Assembly: GCA_030248195.1 (NCBI GenBank)
Contig: JASAND010027828.1
Span: 1-64,000, forward strand
Source: Trissonchulus latispiculum
Taxonomy: Eukaryota; Nematoda; Enoplea; Enoplida; Ironidae
DNA length: 64,000 bases
Reading direction: 5' to 3'
Shown in pieces: positions 22,561 to 34,012 of the stretch; the first letter of the stretch is position 1; every line of letters begins with the position of its first letter. A model generated the notes under the pieces. It did not search any database, had not been told where the DNA came from, and saw nothing but the letters and a program-made list of their open reading frames with translations. Both the position numbers and the translations under genes were made by a program.

Positions 22561-23329
22561 GCATAAGATGTTCTTTAAACGGAGGACAAATGTTCTTTAA
22601 AGAATTTACTGGATGCTTTTCTTGACTATACATTGATGCACGGGGTAGTTCAACTTTCACATACGTTCGTAGAATGTCGTAATTTGTGATTTGATCTGCG
22701 TTATGTAAGCTATGGCACGACGCTATTCTAAACATGAAATCGTAACATCATTATGAGTAACGCTTAATCGTTTCAGCGCTCTTTAATCACACAAAAAATA
22801 TTCGAACGACAGAATGTGACAATTATACCATAAAAGCTGTCTCTATCATTAAAGTAATGGAACCCTGTCGCTAAGATGCGACTATTTCTTAACACGTGGG
22901 ACCAAAACTGGGGGGTTTTGTAGAAAGAACCTACCTATGAAACTTCCCCGCAAGTCATGATGTGACCAAAGGTTTTCTTCATATCTAGCTGTCATCAATA
23001 TAGCCTTGTTTTATTGTAACAATAATATTTTCACAAATTGAAGAGTTAATTTTTATATTTCTGCACTAGTTACACTGTGGAAATTACAGTTAAAGGAAAT
23101 TGGTATTCACAATAGCAGCAAGACTAGACTTTTGCTCACAGCTAGGTTAATAACTGCATTTGAGTACTGGTTCTACTTAATTAGTTAGCCAAGTACAATT
23201 GAATAAAATTGCAAATTGCATAATTGCATGTAATTTGAACTTTTTTCACGTTTTTGTGGTTAAAAGTACAGATTTAATATTTTTTATTTGACAAATCTGA
23301 AACTTCAGCCTAGCTTGCAATCAGGCAAA
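22561..23329. other. Intergenic spacer
   Basis: No gene or repeat recognised between the Srsx-like receptor and the predicted secreted-protein gene. Confidence 0.5.
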
Positions 23330-26300
23330 ATGCTGTTCACTAAACCAGTACTGCAAATCTTACTGCTGTGCATTGTTACTGTCCTAGTGCAAAGTAAAAC
23401 ATGGAAAGAGTTAGCCAAATGCAAGTTTGGAGTAGGAGTTTACTGTAAAGAACGGTAAGAATCCTACTGTGATGAATTAACAAATATTTCAGAATAGTTT
23501 TACGCATTTAGTTTTACGCACACAAATAATTTGATTAAGTAAATTTCTTTCTACCTGTTACACAATGTATTTCAGTTACTCTTTACGGTATCAAGTCGTA
23601 TCAAACGTTGGCAGTGAAATTTACATTAAACCTGAACATGTACTCATGACAAAAACTGTTTCTTATTTAAGTGGACACAATAAATTGCGTACAATTCAGA
23701 AGAGAAAAATGCCACCTGTCATAGAAAATGCATTAAGCACGGCTTTTATGACAAAACTTCTTAAGTAGACAGTCCGCCAACTACTATAGCTCTAGCAACG
23801 TCGTGATCTGTAATATTCTCACACGTATTTCCAGTGGTTAATAATGACAATTAGTAATAATAATAATAGTAATAATAATGATAATAAATAACAATGAATT
23901 GCTTTTAATTTAGAATTAAATTTACAACTGCTATTTTAAGGGTTCCTGACGGCGCTTCAGCAATGGCTTGTTATGATGACAAAAGAGTGCTAGAGAATTA
24001 TCAAAAGATGATGATTGACATAGTAAATAAATTGAACTCCACCTGGGAGAAGGAGTAAGCTATGTAATATTGAATTGTCTTGAAAATGGAAACGTTTCGG
24101 CATATAAAATCAATAAATTACTGCAAAACTGTATTCTTGGTCAAGAAACTTCCGGCAAGTAAGCCCGGCACGAACCGGGCTGATTTAGGAAAAATTTTGG
24201 TGCAGGCCGGGCCGAGTACTAGAGTGTTAGAGCTGGAGCTTGAACCTGGTGTTTCACTTAAATGTTTGTCTTGTTTTCAGTTTTAGAAATTTATATTAGA
24301 AATTTTATTCTTTTCCAAAATAAATTTTTCCATCTTCAATCGATTTTTGATTTCTATTTCGATCTTGTTTTCCTAACTCATTCAGAGCTACTATGCAGTA
24401 CTTGTGTTTATATGTCGTAATCTAGCAAAAGTTTCATTTCGCCTTTCATGGTGAACCAAATATTGCTTGTAGACCCCAATAACCTTTGTCGTATTTCTTG
24501 AAACTCCTACCATAAAAGTGTTCTTTTCATTGTTTTTCATAAACATCGAAGAGTTTAGGTACAATTCTGAGTTGCAATAAAAACAAATAGATAAACCCCA
24601 CAGAAATTCCACAGGGCCCATAGCCTGTTGGACGTGGAACTTCAACCACAGAACACACAAGAACAAGTTTACTTATATTAATGAGAACGCTACATGGCGA
24701 CTACTAGCTAGCTAGAAACAACATGTGAGATACATTCTCAATACTACTGCTAAGTCCCAATTGCGCTATCCCCATGTGACACGCACATGTGCGAAGTTAA
24801 ACTTTAGCGAAGTACAACACTTGTAGACTGTAATGAAAAGCTGTAACGACCGACAACTTGGTATTGGAACCAACCTCGAACAAACATTTGATTTACGTTT
24901 ATTTATTCATTCATTTATTTATTTGTTTTACATTTGTAAGTTAATAGCTTTATAAGTTAACATCAGTGTTTTCTTAGCATTTTCGCTTGGAAGCGTCGTG
25001 TCGGATGGTTACAAAAGATCTTACCCTACAATAGGCATCCGAAAAAGGCTAGGCATGGGAGGACTCCGCTAAGGTTCCTAATAGCATCCTAAAGGCAATA
25101 AGTGGCCTCCTGTTGTGACTCTTTCGTAGCGTGTTGAAGGGGTCCCATCTCCCCCTGAGGTCCCATACCATCGACTAGGAAACCTGGTAAACAGGATTCC
25201 TCTCGTCTTGGCACGCCAACAGGAAACAGCTGGCAATATACTGCATCACCGTGAACTATTTCACTGCATGGATGTTCTTCACATAAGGACACCCTGTAAG
25301 GAAGATTACTGCTCTACGTGGTCCAATTCAGGCTCCATTAAATTGTTTTTCTTCCCTCTTCACTAATTCAACCAGCTTTTGATATAAACCAGCTAGCTAC
25401 CCAAGGTGACAGCAGTAGATTTCCTTTTGAAGGGAAACATTTTTCGCTTTTTGCAAGCATCTTCCTCTACTGTGTAGTTCCAAAGTATCTTATGAGAACA
25501 TTGCAAAAACTGAGTGACATAACTTGCGAGTATGACCTTTGGTATCCTCCTCTGGCATGAACTTCCTGGCAGCTTGGCTGATTCCGACGAAAAGGCATAG
25601 GTGAGGTCAAGTTGCGCAGCTCTTGTAGCAAAGCAAGTAAACTGCGCTACAATTATTATCGGATAGCTACCATTATTCTTATCTCACTTAGTTGGAGGGT
25701 TCACTCAGAGCGGTCTGAGATAATCCAGTCCAGCACAGAAAAACGCTCTAGCATCAGATACTCTAGCCTCTGGTAGCTGAGCCCTTTTTAGAGAGACGCC
25801 TGAATGTTCCGCTCTCTAATTTTCGGTAAACAATACAACCTATAATCGCCGTCAAGCCCGTGGCATCCAGTAATTTTTCCATATTTCAATGTATGACAAT
25901 GTACTTTTCTTTCTGAAGTGGAAAATTTCTGAGTCTCTCCAATAACAAGCTTTGTTTAAAGTATTTCTTCAGCAACACTACAGGAAATTTCGCGTCGACA
26001 GGAATCTTTGTATTAGCCAATTTCCTTTGCACCGCATATTCCCTTCTCGTCGAAGACGAGGTTCCTACATATTTCGCCATGTGTTTTATTGACGTGACGT
26101 TGCGTCTTCGAAAAATATTGATTTTAAATGACTTTGATCCACATCAATCTTGCTGTATAACTCTATTGGGGTTGCAAACTTCAAAAACTTCTGCAAAACA
26201 GTAGAATTTTTTACAAAGACAATCTATACAGCAAAGGCAGTATAGCGTCACAGGCAGTTCCAGGAGCTCACCCTCCAGAGGGGTCCCTCACCGACCTTCC

Positions 26301-29300
26301 CCAGAACCTGTGTAGGATCAAGCCAAATAGGAACACAATCTCCGTATCTGTTGTACGGTGAACAGCCATTTGTGCGCCACTTCCTTCAGCCGCTGTTTTG
26401 TTCTAACAGTATGGAAGCAGTCTGTGTGCTCCGCCTTTTCCACGTTACAGCCAGCTGATAACCTTAGCAACAGCTTAGCAGCTGACCGCACTGGCCAAAA
26501 ACGTTTCTTTTTGAACCAACCAAGAAGGAGCGAGCAGTGAGCCAACTGGAACTCTTTTGTGTTCCAAATGTCCATCCTTTAAATAGGTTTCTCTTTCATT
26601 CCAACGATGGAAACACTAGTATTTGGGGTTGTCACTTTCATGAATTCGACGTTTGAATGAATGGTTCCAGACTCCAGTGGTCTTTCTGACTGAATTCGCT
26701 GAAGGACTATTTAAGAATCGGTACTCCAGAGATATTTTCTCGTAACCAGAAGATGAAACTTTCTTTCTCGCTCTCAGCATATCCCAAAGAGATATTTATG
26801 ACAATTATGATATTTTGCATAAAGCACTTTAATGTAAAGACGGATCAGAAACCAAGAAGCAACAATTAACATTTTAGAACTATTTTAGTCTTCTCCATTC
26901 ATTTAGCTTCACAACATTTCCCCCTTTCCTTTGAAAAAACTCTTTAAAGTTAGTCCAAATATTGTCTGCGAATAAATCTATCATCCCGGCGTATCGCGGC
27001 AGTGCCCAACTGTTTCTAGCGGGTAGGATTCTGGCCTGGACTGGAATTGCCGGAACTAGTTCCAGTTGTGCATATCACGGATTTTCAGGTGGCTGTGGTT
27101 GTGGGGGGCACACTGTACATATGCGATGTCTCCTGGAATTTCAAGTGGAATTCCTTCTACCATGGGGCTATCTATATGGCTTGCCTAACTTTAACCAATT
27201 TCCGAGTATTCCATATCTTTCCATCTTCCAGAAAATATGAATGCACTCCTTTTCTTTGTATCCCTTTCAATGGCAGGGAATAGGTTGAATAACCTTTTGG
27301 TGACCAAGGCTTTATATGCTTTACATAATCGCTAATACATCCCCAGTGGCGAGAAAACTGAATACAAAGTCGCTAAATTCCGAGTCATTGCACATTTGCC
27401 GGATTTTCTGGAGTATTGAAAATTGTTAAGCCAAATCCAAAAAATGTCCCTCGGCCCACTTGTCCTTCATATCATGGCACACGAAAAAATTTTGGCCGAT
27501 TCTACAGTTTTGAGTTGTTATCGATGTTCAAAAATTTTTGGTCTAAATTCACCCTGTCAGATACAGCATACCAGAAATTTTATGCTGCTTAATTTGCTAA
27601 TTGCTCATGTGAATACAGATTATAAGCTTTAAAACGATGTATAAAGCTCTTGCCAACTCCCAAAACTGCAAAAGTTATAGCGTTTCGAAAAATCACCACA
27701 AAAGCACTGCACAAAAGGATACCAGCACCATAAAACTATTTTAGTTTTCTCCATTCTTTATCTTCACAACACATAGAAGACAGCTTTAGGTGCTGGTTTC
27801 CTTTCGGGTATTTTTGATTCATGCAGCTTTAATCCTTTACGTAAAGAGCTAAAACTTGCGAAATAACCTATTAAAGAAGACAGTTGCACACCACCAAGCG
27901 CCCGAAAAAATCGGGCACCCGGTGGGACTCGAACCCACGGTCTCCTGCTGAACGCGCAGACGCTCTAACCAACAGAGCCACGGGTGCTTCAGTGGAATGA
28001 GCTTAAACCGGAATTCGAATCCAATGTGTGCAACTTCCAACGCACAAGTGCATTGCACACTGCAAAACTTGCGAAATAACCTATTTCCGTGCTCTTTAAC
28101 ATTCTGGGACCAGTCCAAAATTTTTAGGCCAAAAAGATAAGAAAATTTGGGTTTTTGGCCTTAAACTTCCAGTAGGTAGACCAGGCACCGGATTGGTTGT
28201 TATGGCTGGAAAGAGGACACAAAAATGAACATTTTTGCTTTTACAACCTTTGAGCTATGTCCAGTGGTTAAGTCAGTATAAGCAAAAATCCATTTTGAGG
28301 GTCAAAAAATGGCCATTTTCGAGGAAATCAGTTTTTTCAAAATTACTGCCAAACCTTACGAACAATTTTCGTCCATTTATACTCAATCGATACAGCGTCC
28401 AAATGCATATTTTATGAATCCCTACTAGCCGGACTTTATTGCTTTCAGCTAGAGATTTGGCCGAAAACCCATTTTGGCAAAACTGCCGTTATTTTGTTTT
28501 AAACATCGATTTCTCAAAAACTACTCGACGGATTCCGGAGATTTTCGGCAGAATCGAAGTTCACACTTCTGCGGAGGGATGATTTTCTTGGTTTGGGCTA
28601 AAACAGTTATAAAACAGTGTAAAAACGTTATAAACAGTTACAATGATTTTACAACAAATGTATATACCATGTGGTAAAATCGTTGTAAAAACGTTGTAAA
28701 TTCGTTGTAAAAATTGTAAAACCATTGTAAATTGGTCCAATTTAATTTACAACGATTTTACAACGGATTAAACACAATTTTACAGCGTAGTAAAAATATT
28801 GTAAATACGTATAAAAACAGAGGAAATACCGTTGTAAATTCGTTAAAATCTCATGGTAAAAACGGATATAAACATTGTAAATCCATTAAAAAATACTAAA
28901 ATTTCATTAAAATTCCGTGGTAAAATCATGGTAAAATCGTTGTACGATTAACGATTAACGGCCCTTCTGACTCCGGAGCAGATATGCTAACCACTACACC
29001 ACGGGACCATCAGCTGAACTCCCATTGCAGGCTTATCAATCTTTCCTATGCCTGCTTCCCTTACAGATGTCGCTGATTTTCACAGATGAATCTGGACAAA
29101 TCATACATTAAAATATCACTAAAATGTAGAACTGCGGGACCCTGGAATTTGAATTTTAGTTTAGAAATATAAAATTTTTTAATTAACTTTTAAAGGATTA
29201 AATGTTGACTTCGTGCTATACATGCTTCGTGCGTCTTGTTAAATTTTAATCCTTAAACTTTAAAGGCCTAAATTAAATTCTAATTCCAGGGTACCGCAGT

Positions 29301-30009
29301 TCAACATTTTAGCGTTATATTAATGTATAATTTGTCCAGATTCATTAACGTTTGTCAGGAGACTTTTTTGGCGCACGAAAAAAATGACAACTTTTTAAAT
29401 TTCCTATGTTTAACACATGAAATCTCAAGTTTGAGGTTAAATTACCCGACAACCGTAAGACTTACGACTTTAATTTTAAAACCTCGTTAAAATATACCAT
29501 TTGGATAATAAGATAACATCTAAAATTTCAAAATTTGAGATGCGAAGTGGATGGAACAAGTATTGTGAACGATGACGGAGTTGACTGGGAAAAGGATGAA
29601 GACTTGGATGCTGTCACGAAAATTCAATATTGTTTCGCCAGTAGACATTTGAACTGTGCTGAGCAGTAAGGATTTTCATTATAATATAGTAATATTTTTA
29701 ACCAATTATTTTTATATCATAAGTTTATGTTTATAATTTTGTTGCTTGAAATAAGGCATCCTTGCAGTCTGAATGCTTCAAGCACGAAGCGAAGGAATTA
29801 ATGTGTTTATCCGTATCTTTCAACTCGCACCTAGCCTCAAGGTTTCAGCACTTTTTCTGGGATTATGTTGAGTCTGGGACTTAATGTCTTTGACATTTTC
29901 CAGGTGTATACAGCTGCAAGGAAAGGCCGCAGAACGTCTTCGAAATGTGACAGCTGAGGCCTCGAAACCATTCACGGAGGCACTTATGGACTGCTATATG
30001 GGGCAATAA
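23330..30009 (+). CDS. Predicted secreted eight-cysteine protein (4 exons, 156 aa)
   Basis: Exons: 23,330-23,454, 23,941-24,054, 29,540-29,665 and 29,904-30,009. All junctions have GT/AG and matching phases, and the spliced frame has no stop before 30,007. Residues 1-22 form a signal peptide (MLFTKPVLQILLLCIVTV start). The mature part has eight cysteines (31, 39, 52, 81, 111, 119, 123, 152) and two N-glycosylation sites (NST, NVT). Gaps of 28, 29 and 28 residues between cysteines suggest a repeated or symmetrical fold. No family is recognised with confidence; small Cys-rich nematode secreted families such as DUF19 are possible. Exon 2 reads to a stop at 24,056-24,058 if its donor is not used. 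A 64-codon frame at 23,576-23,768, preceded by TTTCAG and in phase with exon 1, could be an alternative last exon. The 5.5-kb third intron is the least secure join. Confidence 0.5.
24059..27850. other. Long intronic/intergenic stretch, no supported gene
   Basis: This lies in the proposed third intron of the secreted-protein gene. It contains a GGCCGGGCCG-type fragment near 24,150-24,220 and a (TTTA)n tract near 24,897-24,930. Several short ORFs (for example minus strand 25,886-26,080 and 26,318-26,575) have no recognisable domain. Confidence 0.45.
27851..28085 (-). repeat. tRNA-cored element T1 between 22-bp direct repeats
   Basis: A perfect 22-bp direct repeat (27,851-27,872 and 28,064-28,085) flanks 191 bp. 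Inside, 10-bp inverted arms AGTTGCACAC (27,882-27,891) and GTGTGCAACT (28,026-28,035) enclose a tRNA-like core on the minus strand. The layout, with sequence both before and after the tRNA core, differs from a simple tRNA-headed SINE. The element at 50,536-50,690 has the same length and layout. Confidence 0.8.
27914..27987 (-). tRNA. tRNA-like cloverleaf with atypical anticodon loop (T1 core)
   Basis: On the minus strand, the acceptor stem GCACCCG/CGGGTGC is perfect. The D stem is GCTC/GAGC, the T stem GTGGG/CCCAC is perfect, and the anticodon stem TCTGC/GCAGG has one G-U pair. The 7-nt loop GCGTTCA lacks the near-universal U33, so the nominal GTT anticodon is doubtful. A run of six T in a short CCCGA/TCGGG hairpin follows, a possible Pol III terminator. 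It is probably a tRNA-derived element, not a decoding tRNA. Confidence 0.55.
28590..28945. repeat. Low-complexity region of GTTGTAAAA-type units
   Basis: Dozens of diverged CGTTGTAAAA / TTTTACAACG units occur on both strands, giving imperfect palindromes. There is no coding potential. Confidence 0.75.
28957..29008 (-). pseudogene. tRNA 5'-half fragment (T3)
   Basis: On the minus strand, GGTCCCGTGGTGTAGTGG begins a D arm, followed by an anticodon arm with loop CTCCGGA. The sequence then leaves the tRNA pattern, so the T arm and 3' acceptor strand are missing. The CCG triplet in the loop resembles tRNA-Arg. Confidence 0.6.
29086..29346. mobile_element. Foldback (long inverted repeat) element
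   Basis: The left arm from TGAATCTGGACAAAT through ACTGCGGGACCCTGGAATT is mirrored by a right arm containing AATTCCAGGGTACCGCAGT and ending ATTTGTCCAGATTCA. The arms are about 110 bp with scattered mismatches and a short centre. It has no ORF. No clear target duplication was found. Confidence 0.75.
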
Positions 30010-30010
30010 A
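30005..30010 (+). promoter_or_regulatory. AATAAA overlapping the stop codon of the secreted-protein gene
   Basis: CAA TAA AA places the stop (30,007-30,009) inside a polyadenylation-type signal, as in the cuticlin gene. Confidence 0.35.
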
Positions 30011-32131
30011 AGGTGAAACTGAAGATGAAGGCTGAAGAAGAATTTCTACGATTTTCCATAACGTTGAAACAAAGCTAAAATTACCCATTTTCTTGCGTAC
30101 TTACTTGTGATTAATTAGCATAGTTCTAATGGCTACATCGGCGTTGGACGAAAAGCTAACCTCAAAACCACACCTTCGCAAAAGTTATGTTTCTGCAAAT
30201 AGTAATTCAAGATTTGCCTAAGAACGAAGATGACGACGAGCGAACATCTGAAACCTGAATAGCTGGAAAAAACAAAGTCAACAAAGTTACAAAAATGATG
30301 TCGTCATTAAGGCCAAGCTAAGCATGGTTACCTTGCCGAATCCGTCTTGCCAGCTAGCTGTTGCTAGCTCAGAAACAATCTTTCTTGATGAAATTTTGTT
30401 CTCTAAATGTTGCGAGAAAGTTAGAAGTTCCTAAAAATACCTACTATTACTTTGAGCTTATGTTTAGGAGATGGCCCTATAATCTAGGAGCATGATGAAA
30501 ATATTCGCCGATTTTCGGTTTAGTTGAGTATGCCAATATGAAATCAACAGTGGAGCCAAAACATAACTGAGTATCCAAAAAATTTATGTGCATTAAGTCA
30601 CTCGTAAAGCAGCCCCACAACCCAGAGGGAAGAGTACGACGCAACGGCAACCTCAAGAAGTGCCTTACCTCATAATACGTCTGCTCTTTGCGTTTTTTCA
30701 CGGTTCCGAAACTGTAAGAAACACGGTAGCGTGATGAACTTTGAATTTTCATATTTATTTCTATTCAAACACTATTTGAACATTGAGTTTATATAGCTTC
30801 AAATGCTTGCCTGTCCGATTCTTTATGTTGTACGTAAAATCTGGTAATTTCAACATTTTGGACGTGTGGCTTGAAAGAAATGGGAAAAAGTTAGCTAAAC
30901 CTGTCTTTGGATAAAACGTCGGCGGAGAAATAAATCCAATTGTCTTTACAAGTTTCAAGAAATATCCACTCAAAGGATCGGTTATGGTTCGCTCGGCCAT
31001 CAGAGGTTACGTAGTAAAAGTTCCGCGCAGGCGCACAAGCATATAAGCATACATATTTTAATCTCCAAAACTATATGCAAAATAGGTGCCCTACTGGGTA
31101 ATAATAGCCTGGTCACAATTGCCAAGAGTTTATAATAGGATAGGATAGGATATGCTATTATAGACTCTTGCAATTGCTAACCTTCAGATATTACTGTAAC
31201 TGGAACCACCTGTTTTAAAGAAATTCAGTTATTTTTGGCTACATTACTATTTTTTCTTTTATCATCTTTACATTTACTGTTGTTGTTGTTGTTGTTGTTT
31301 GATCCGAGGATCCATGAAACCATTAGCGATGTGCACAGCAAATCAGATTAGTTTGATCTGACGATCTGAGTGCTTGTTATTTACCTGACGGTTTCCTCAA
31401 TTTTAAGGAACTCAAACTTATCACTCCGCAAGCATAAACGTTACATTGACAAATTTCCAAAGCATAGCTTATTTGCCACTGCTAATAAACAAACCTCCTA
31501 ATTAATGTCTGGAGAGTTGTCTGAATGCAAATGAAATGTTAATATAAACTTAATGAATAGACTAGCCAAACCTAATTAGGTTTTAATTATTGAAAAATTA
31601 TATCACACTCTGACGTACAAAAATATACATAAACAGTGCTATACAATAAAGCAATTTCGTTGACAAGACTCATAGACTAGAAAAGTATTGAACAAACAGA
31701 AAACCACGAGTCCACATTATTATCGTTAATAGCATTATATAGTTGATTATATATAAAGAAGAGTAAGCCACTCAGGTCTGTCATGACAAACGTTCAGGAG
31801 TGTCCTTGTCTTAGTAAATGTCAACCAAAAATACTAAGGGAAGGCATTTAGCTAACTCGTAACCCCGCACAACTCCAAAAATAAAGCATTCTGGAAAATC
31901 AACTTAAACTACTGTACCCGTGTACCCCTGTCTCTATATAGACTTCTAATACTCGGAGGGAGTTTCTGCAACTTGACAGACTATTTCCACCAAACTTTAA
32001 TTTATTAATTAATTCATTAATACATTCGCAATTTGTGTGAACGGAACAGACTTGTTGTGGCTTACTGTTCTCCATTGTAAATTTTTGAACTCTTTATAAT
32101 GTATTCAATCAAAAATAACTGAAAAATACAG
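30010..32131. other. Intergenic region with one miniature TIR element
   Basis: Two short minus-strand ORFs (30,477-30,752 and 30,761-31,000) have no recognised domain and are not called. A (TGT)n tract lies at 31,278-31,300. Confidence 0.45.
31123..31170. mobile_element. 48-bp miniature TIR element with 7-bp target duplication
   Basis: CAAGAGTTTATAATAG at the left and CTATTATAGACTCTTG at the right are 16-bp inverted repeats with one mismatch. They enclose a 16-bp centre made mainly of GGATA units. Perfect CAATTGC duplications flank it (31,116-31,122 and 31,171-31,177). Ends and 7-bp duplication match the larger CAAGAGT family. Confidence 0.85.
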
Positions 32132-34012
32132 TTACAAAATGGCACCATTTCCCTTTTTCTGCATAAAAAATTTCTTCAGATTAACTCTCATAACATTTTT
32201 AAATCTGGGACTACAGAGGGCATACAGTAGGGGGTTCATGGCAGAATTAAGATAGTTTGCCCATATTGCTATGTGATAAGTTCGATCATGTACACAGTTT
32301 GGACAGTACACTTTGATAGGCCACATAATGATAAAGGGCAACCAACAGACCAGAAAACAGAGGGTAATAATACCGACAGCTCTGGAGGCTCGAATCTGCT
32401 GGGCGATACCCGAATTCGACGCCGGCACGATCACATCCGTAAAGAAACTGTTCAGGCTAAATTTACGATTAAGCGAGATTTCCGACAGGAGTAGGCGACC
32501 GCCAATAATCCGGGAATAGCGTCGCTGATCGGCCGACGTATATTCCAGGATATTCTCAGTCTTGGCTCGCAGTAGCGGTGGCGGGCGCGGTTTCTGCAAC
32601 TCCAGCTCGGCGACAAACGCGGAGTCACTGTTGACGCTGGCCGTTGACTGACGCTTCCGGGGATAGTAGAAGAGGGTATTGTGAACCAAGGGCCGACTAC
32701 TTCCATCTGGCTGAGAGACAGGACTTGTAAAACTGGAGTAGGACACTCTACCGTTCCGATCCTCATTGAGATTGATCAGGGATTTCTGGACCGGCGAGGG
32801 GGAGTTGGTGGCCGGCAAGGGTCCACAATTGTCCAGATCAAACATCAGGCCAGATTCTATACCGGACTCGTATCCGGCCGTGGACGAGCCCTGGTTATTT
32901 TCTCCGGACTCTCTGGAAGTGTTGAAACTGAAGTCGGGTCGTTGCTGACTTCCAGTCGAGATGGAGTTCCTTCCCATAGAAAATCGGCGACGCCGTTCAG
33001 CCGCTGAGCAGGGCACCGAATGAATCTCCCCGTTCATCTTCAAAACCGGACTGTTCTGGACGGATTCCGGAATTACGGTCTGCCGGAGGGATCTGGGCAA
33101 AAGTCCGGACATGGCCGTACATTCCTGATCCAGACTTCCGGTTCTAAAACTGCTCAACTGGTGACGGTAGCGATTTTCCACTGCGTAGGTGAAGGAGCTG
33201 TTGGCTCGCAGACTGGAAAGGGAAGTCTTCCCGCTCCGGCTGTGATTGACAGCTGGCGAGGCGTCTTCCAGCTGGCGGACGATGGAGCCGCGAGCGCTGT
33301 CATGGTTGGAGTGAAGCTGTAGAAACTTCATGTGGCTGGAGATTAGCATGGTTATGCGGGCAAACAGTAGCAACAGTAAAATTACAGGTACATAGAAAAA
33401 GGGAACCGCCAAGGCCGGAACAATCCGATTCGGTGTCCAGGAAAAGTAACAGAATTCAGAGTCAGTCTCATTAGCACTGCTGTCACTGAGCTCACCAGGA
33501 TCAACGTTGACGGCAAAAAATACAGGGATCCAAATCAGTAACGGTACCAACCAGATGATAAGTATCGTCTGTTGAGCATTCTTCCGGCTGCGTTTAAATA
33601 TTCTCAACGGTTTCTCCAGGTTAAACCACCTGTCCAGGGCAATAGCACAGATGCTGTAGAGCGAAACTGTACAACTGTAAAAGTCAGTGATTTGCCAAAA
33701 ATTGCACAGAGCGGTACTGTAAAGCCATTGACCGCGGTGAACCACCATATATGATATGTTCATGACCATCACAAAAGAACCGACAATAAGATCTGCCGCG
33801 GCAAGACTGGCTATATATAGATTACTGACTGAATGCTGAAAATGTTTTATTCCCGCAAAGGCGATCAGAATGAACACGTTGCCGGCTGTTGTTAATATCA
33901 CAATCAGGCAAAGAATGACTATAAGTATGGATCGCCACAAAAAACTGGGCACTAATTCAGGCCTCAATAGTATAATGTCTATTGAGGCATTGAAGGGCCC
34001 GGGGAACCTCAT
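32132..34012 (-). CDS. Aminergic-type class A GPCR with long third intracellular loop (626 aa, single exon)
   Basis: Seven helices are visible. Helix 1 has GNVFILIAF and helix 2 LAAADLIVG. Helix 3 has an Asp at the amine-binding position (QITDFYSC, 18 residues before the Arg of LDRW), with the disulphide Cys before it. Helix 6 carries FLVCWLPF and helix 7 WANYLNSAMNPLLY. These mark a receptor for a biogenic amine or acetylcholine. Helix 5 (VPALAVPFFYVPV) lacks the serines of catecholamine receptors, so an octopamine, dopamine or adrenergic assignment is unlikely. The loop between helices 5 and 6 is about 315 residues, Ser-rich, typical of G-protein coupling and phosphorylation control. LDRW replaces DRY. 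The N-terminus has an NAS glycosylation site. Precise ligand is unknown; the gene has no introns in this window. Confidence 0.88.
   Translation of the reverse strand: MRFPGPFNASIDIILLRPELVPSFLWRSILIVILCLIVILTTAGNVFILIAFAGIKHFQHSVSNLYIASLAAADLIVGSFVMVMNISYMVVHRGQWLYSTALCNFWQITDFYSCTVSLYSICAIALDRWFNLEKPLRIFKRSRKNAQQTILIIWLVPLLIWIPVFFAVNVDPGELSDSSANETDSEFCYFSWTPNRIVPALAVPFFYVPVILLLLLFARITMLISSHMKFLQLHSNHDSARGSIVRQLEDASPAVNHSRSGKTSLSSLRANSSFTYAVENRYRHQLSSFRTGSLDQECTAMSGLLPRSLRQTVIPESVQNSPVLKMNGEIHSVPCSAAERRRRFSMGRNSISTGSQQRPDFSFNTSRESGENNQGSSTAGYESGIESGLMFDLDNCGPLPATNSPSPVQKSLINLNEDRNGRVSYSSFTSPVSQPDGSSRPLVHNTLFYYPRKRQSTASVNSDSAFVAELELQKPRPPPLLRAKTENILEYTSADQRRYSRIIGGRLLLSEISLNRKFSLNSFFTDVIVPASNSGIAQQIRASRAVGIITLCFLVCWLPFIIMWPIKVYCPNCVHDRTYHIAIWANYLNSAMNPLLYALCSPRFKNVMRVNLKKFFMQKKGNGAIL

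Noticed and set aside
26962..27283. Overlapping plus-strand ORFs of 92 and 78 codons
   Set aside because: No recognised family, no supported splice sites, both frames open by chance.
30477..31000. Two adjacent minus-strand ORFs
   Set aside because: One contains a plausible donor site, but no domain or partner exon could be found.
32273..33322. Several plus-strand ORFs opposite the aminergic-type GPCR
   Set aside because: Shadows of the minus-strand coding sequence.
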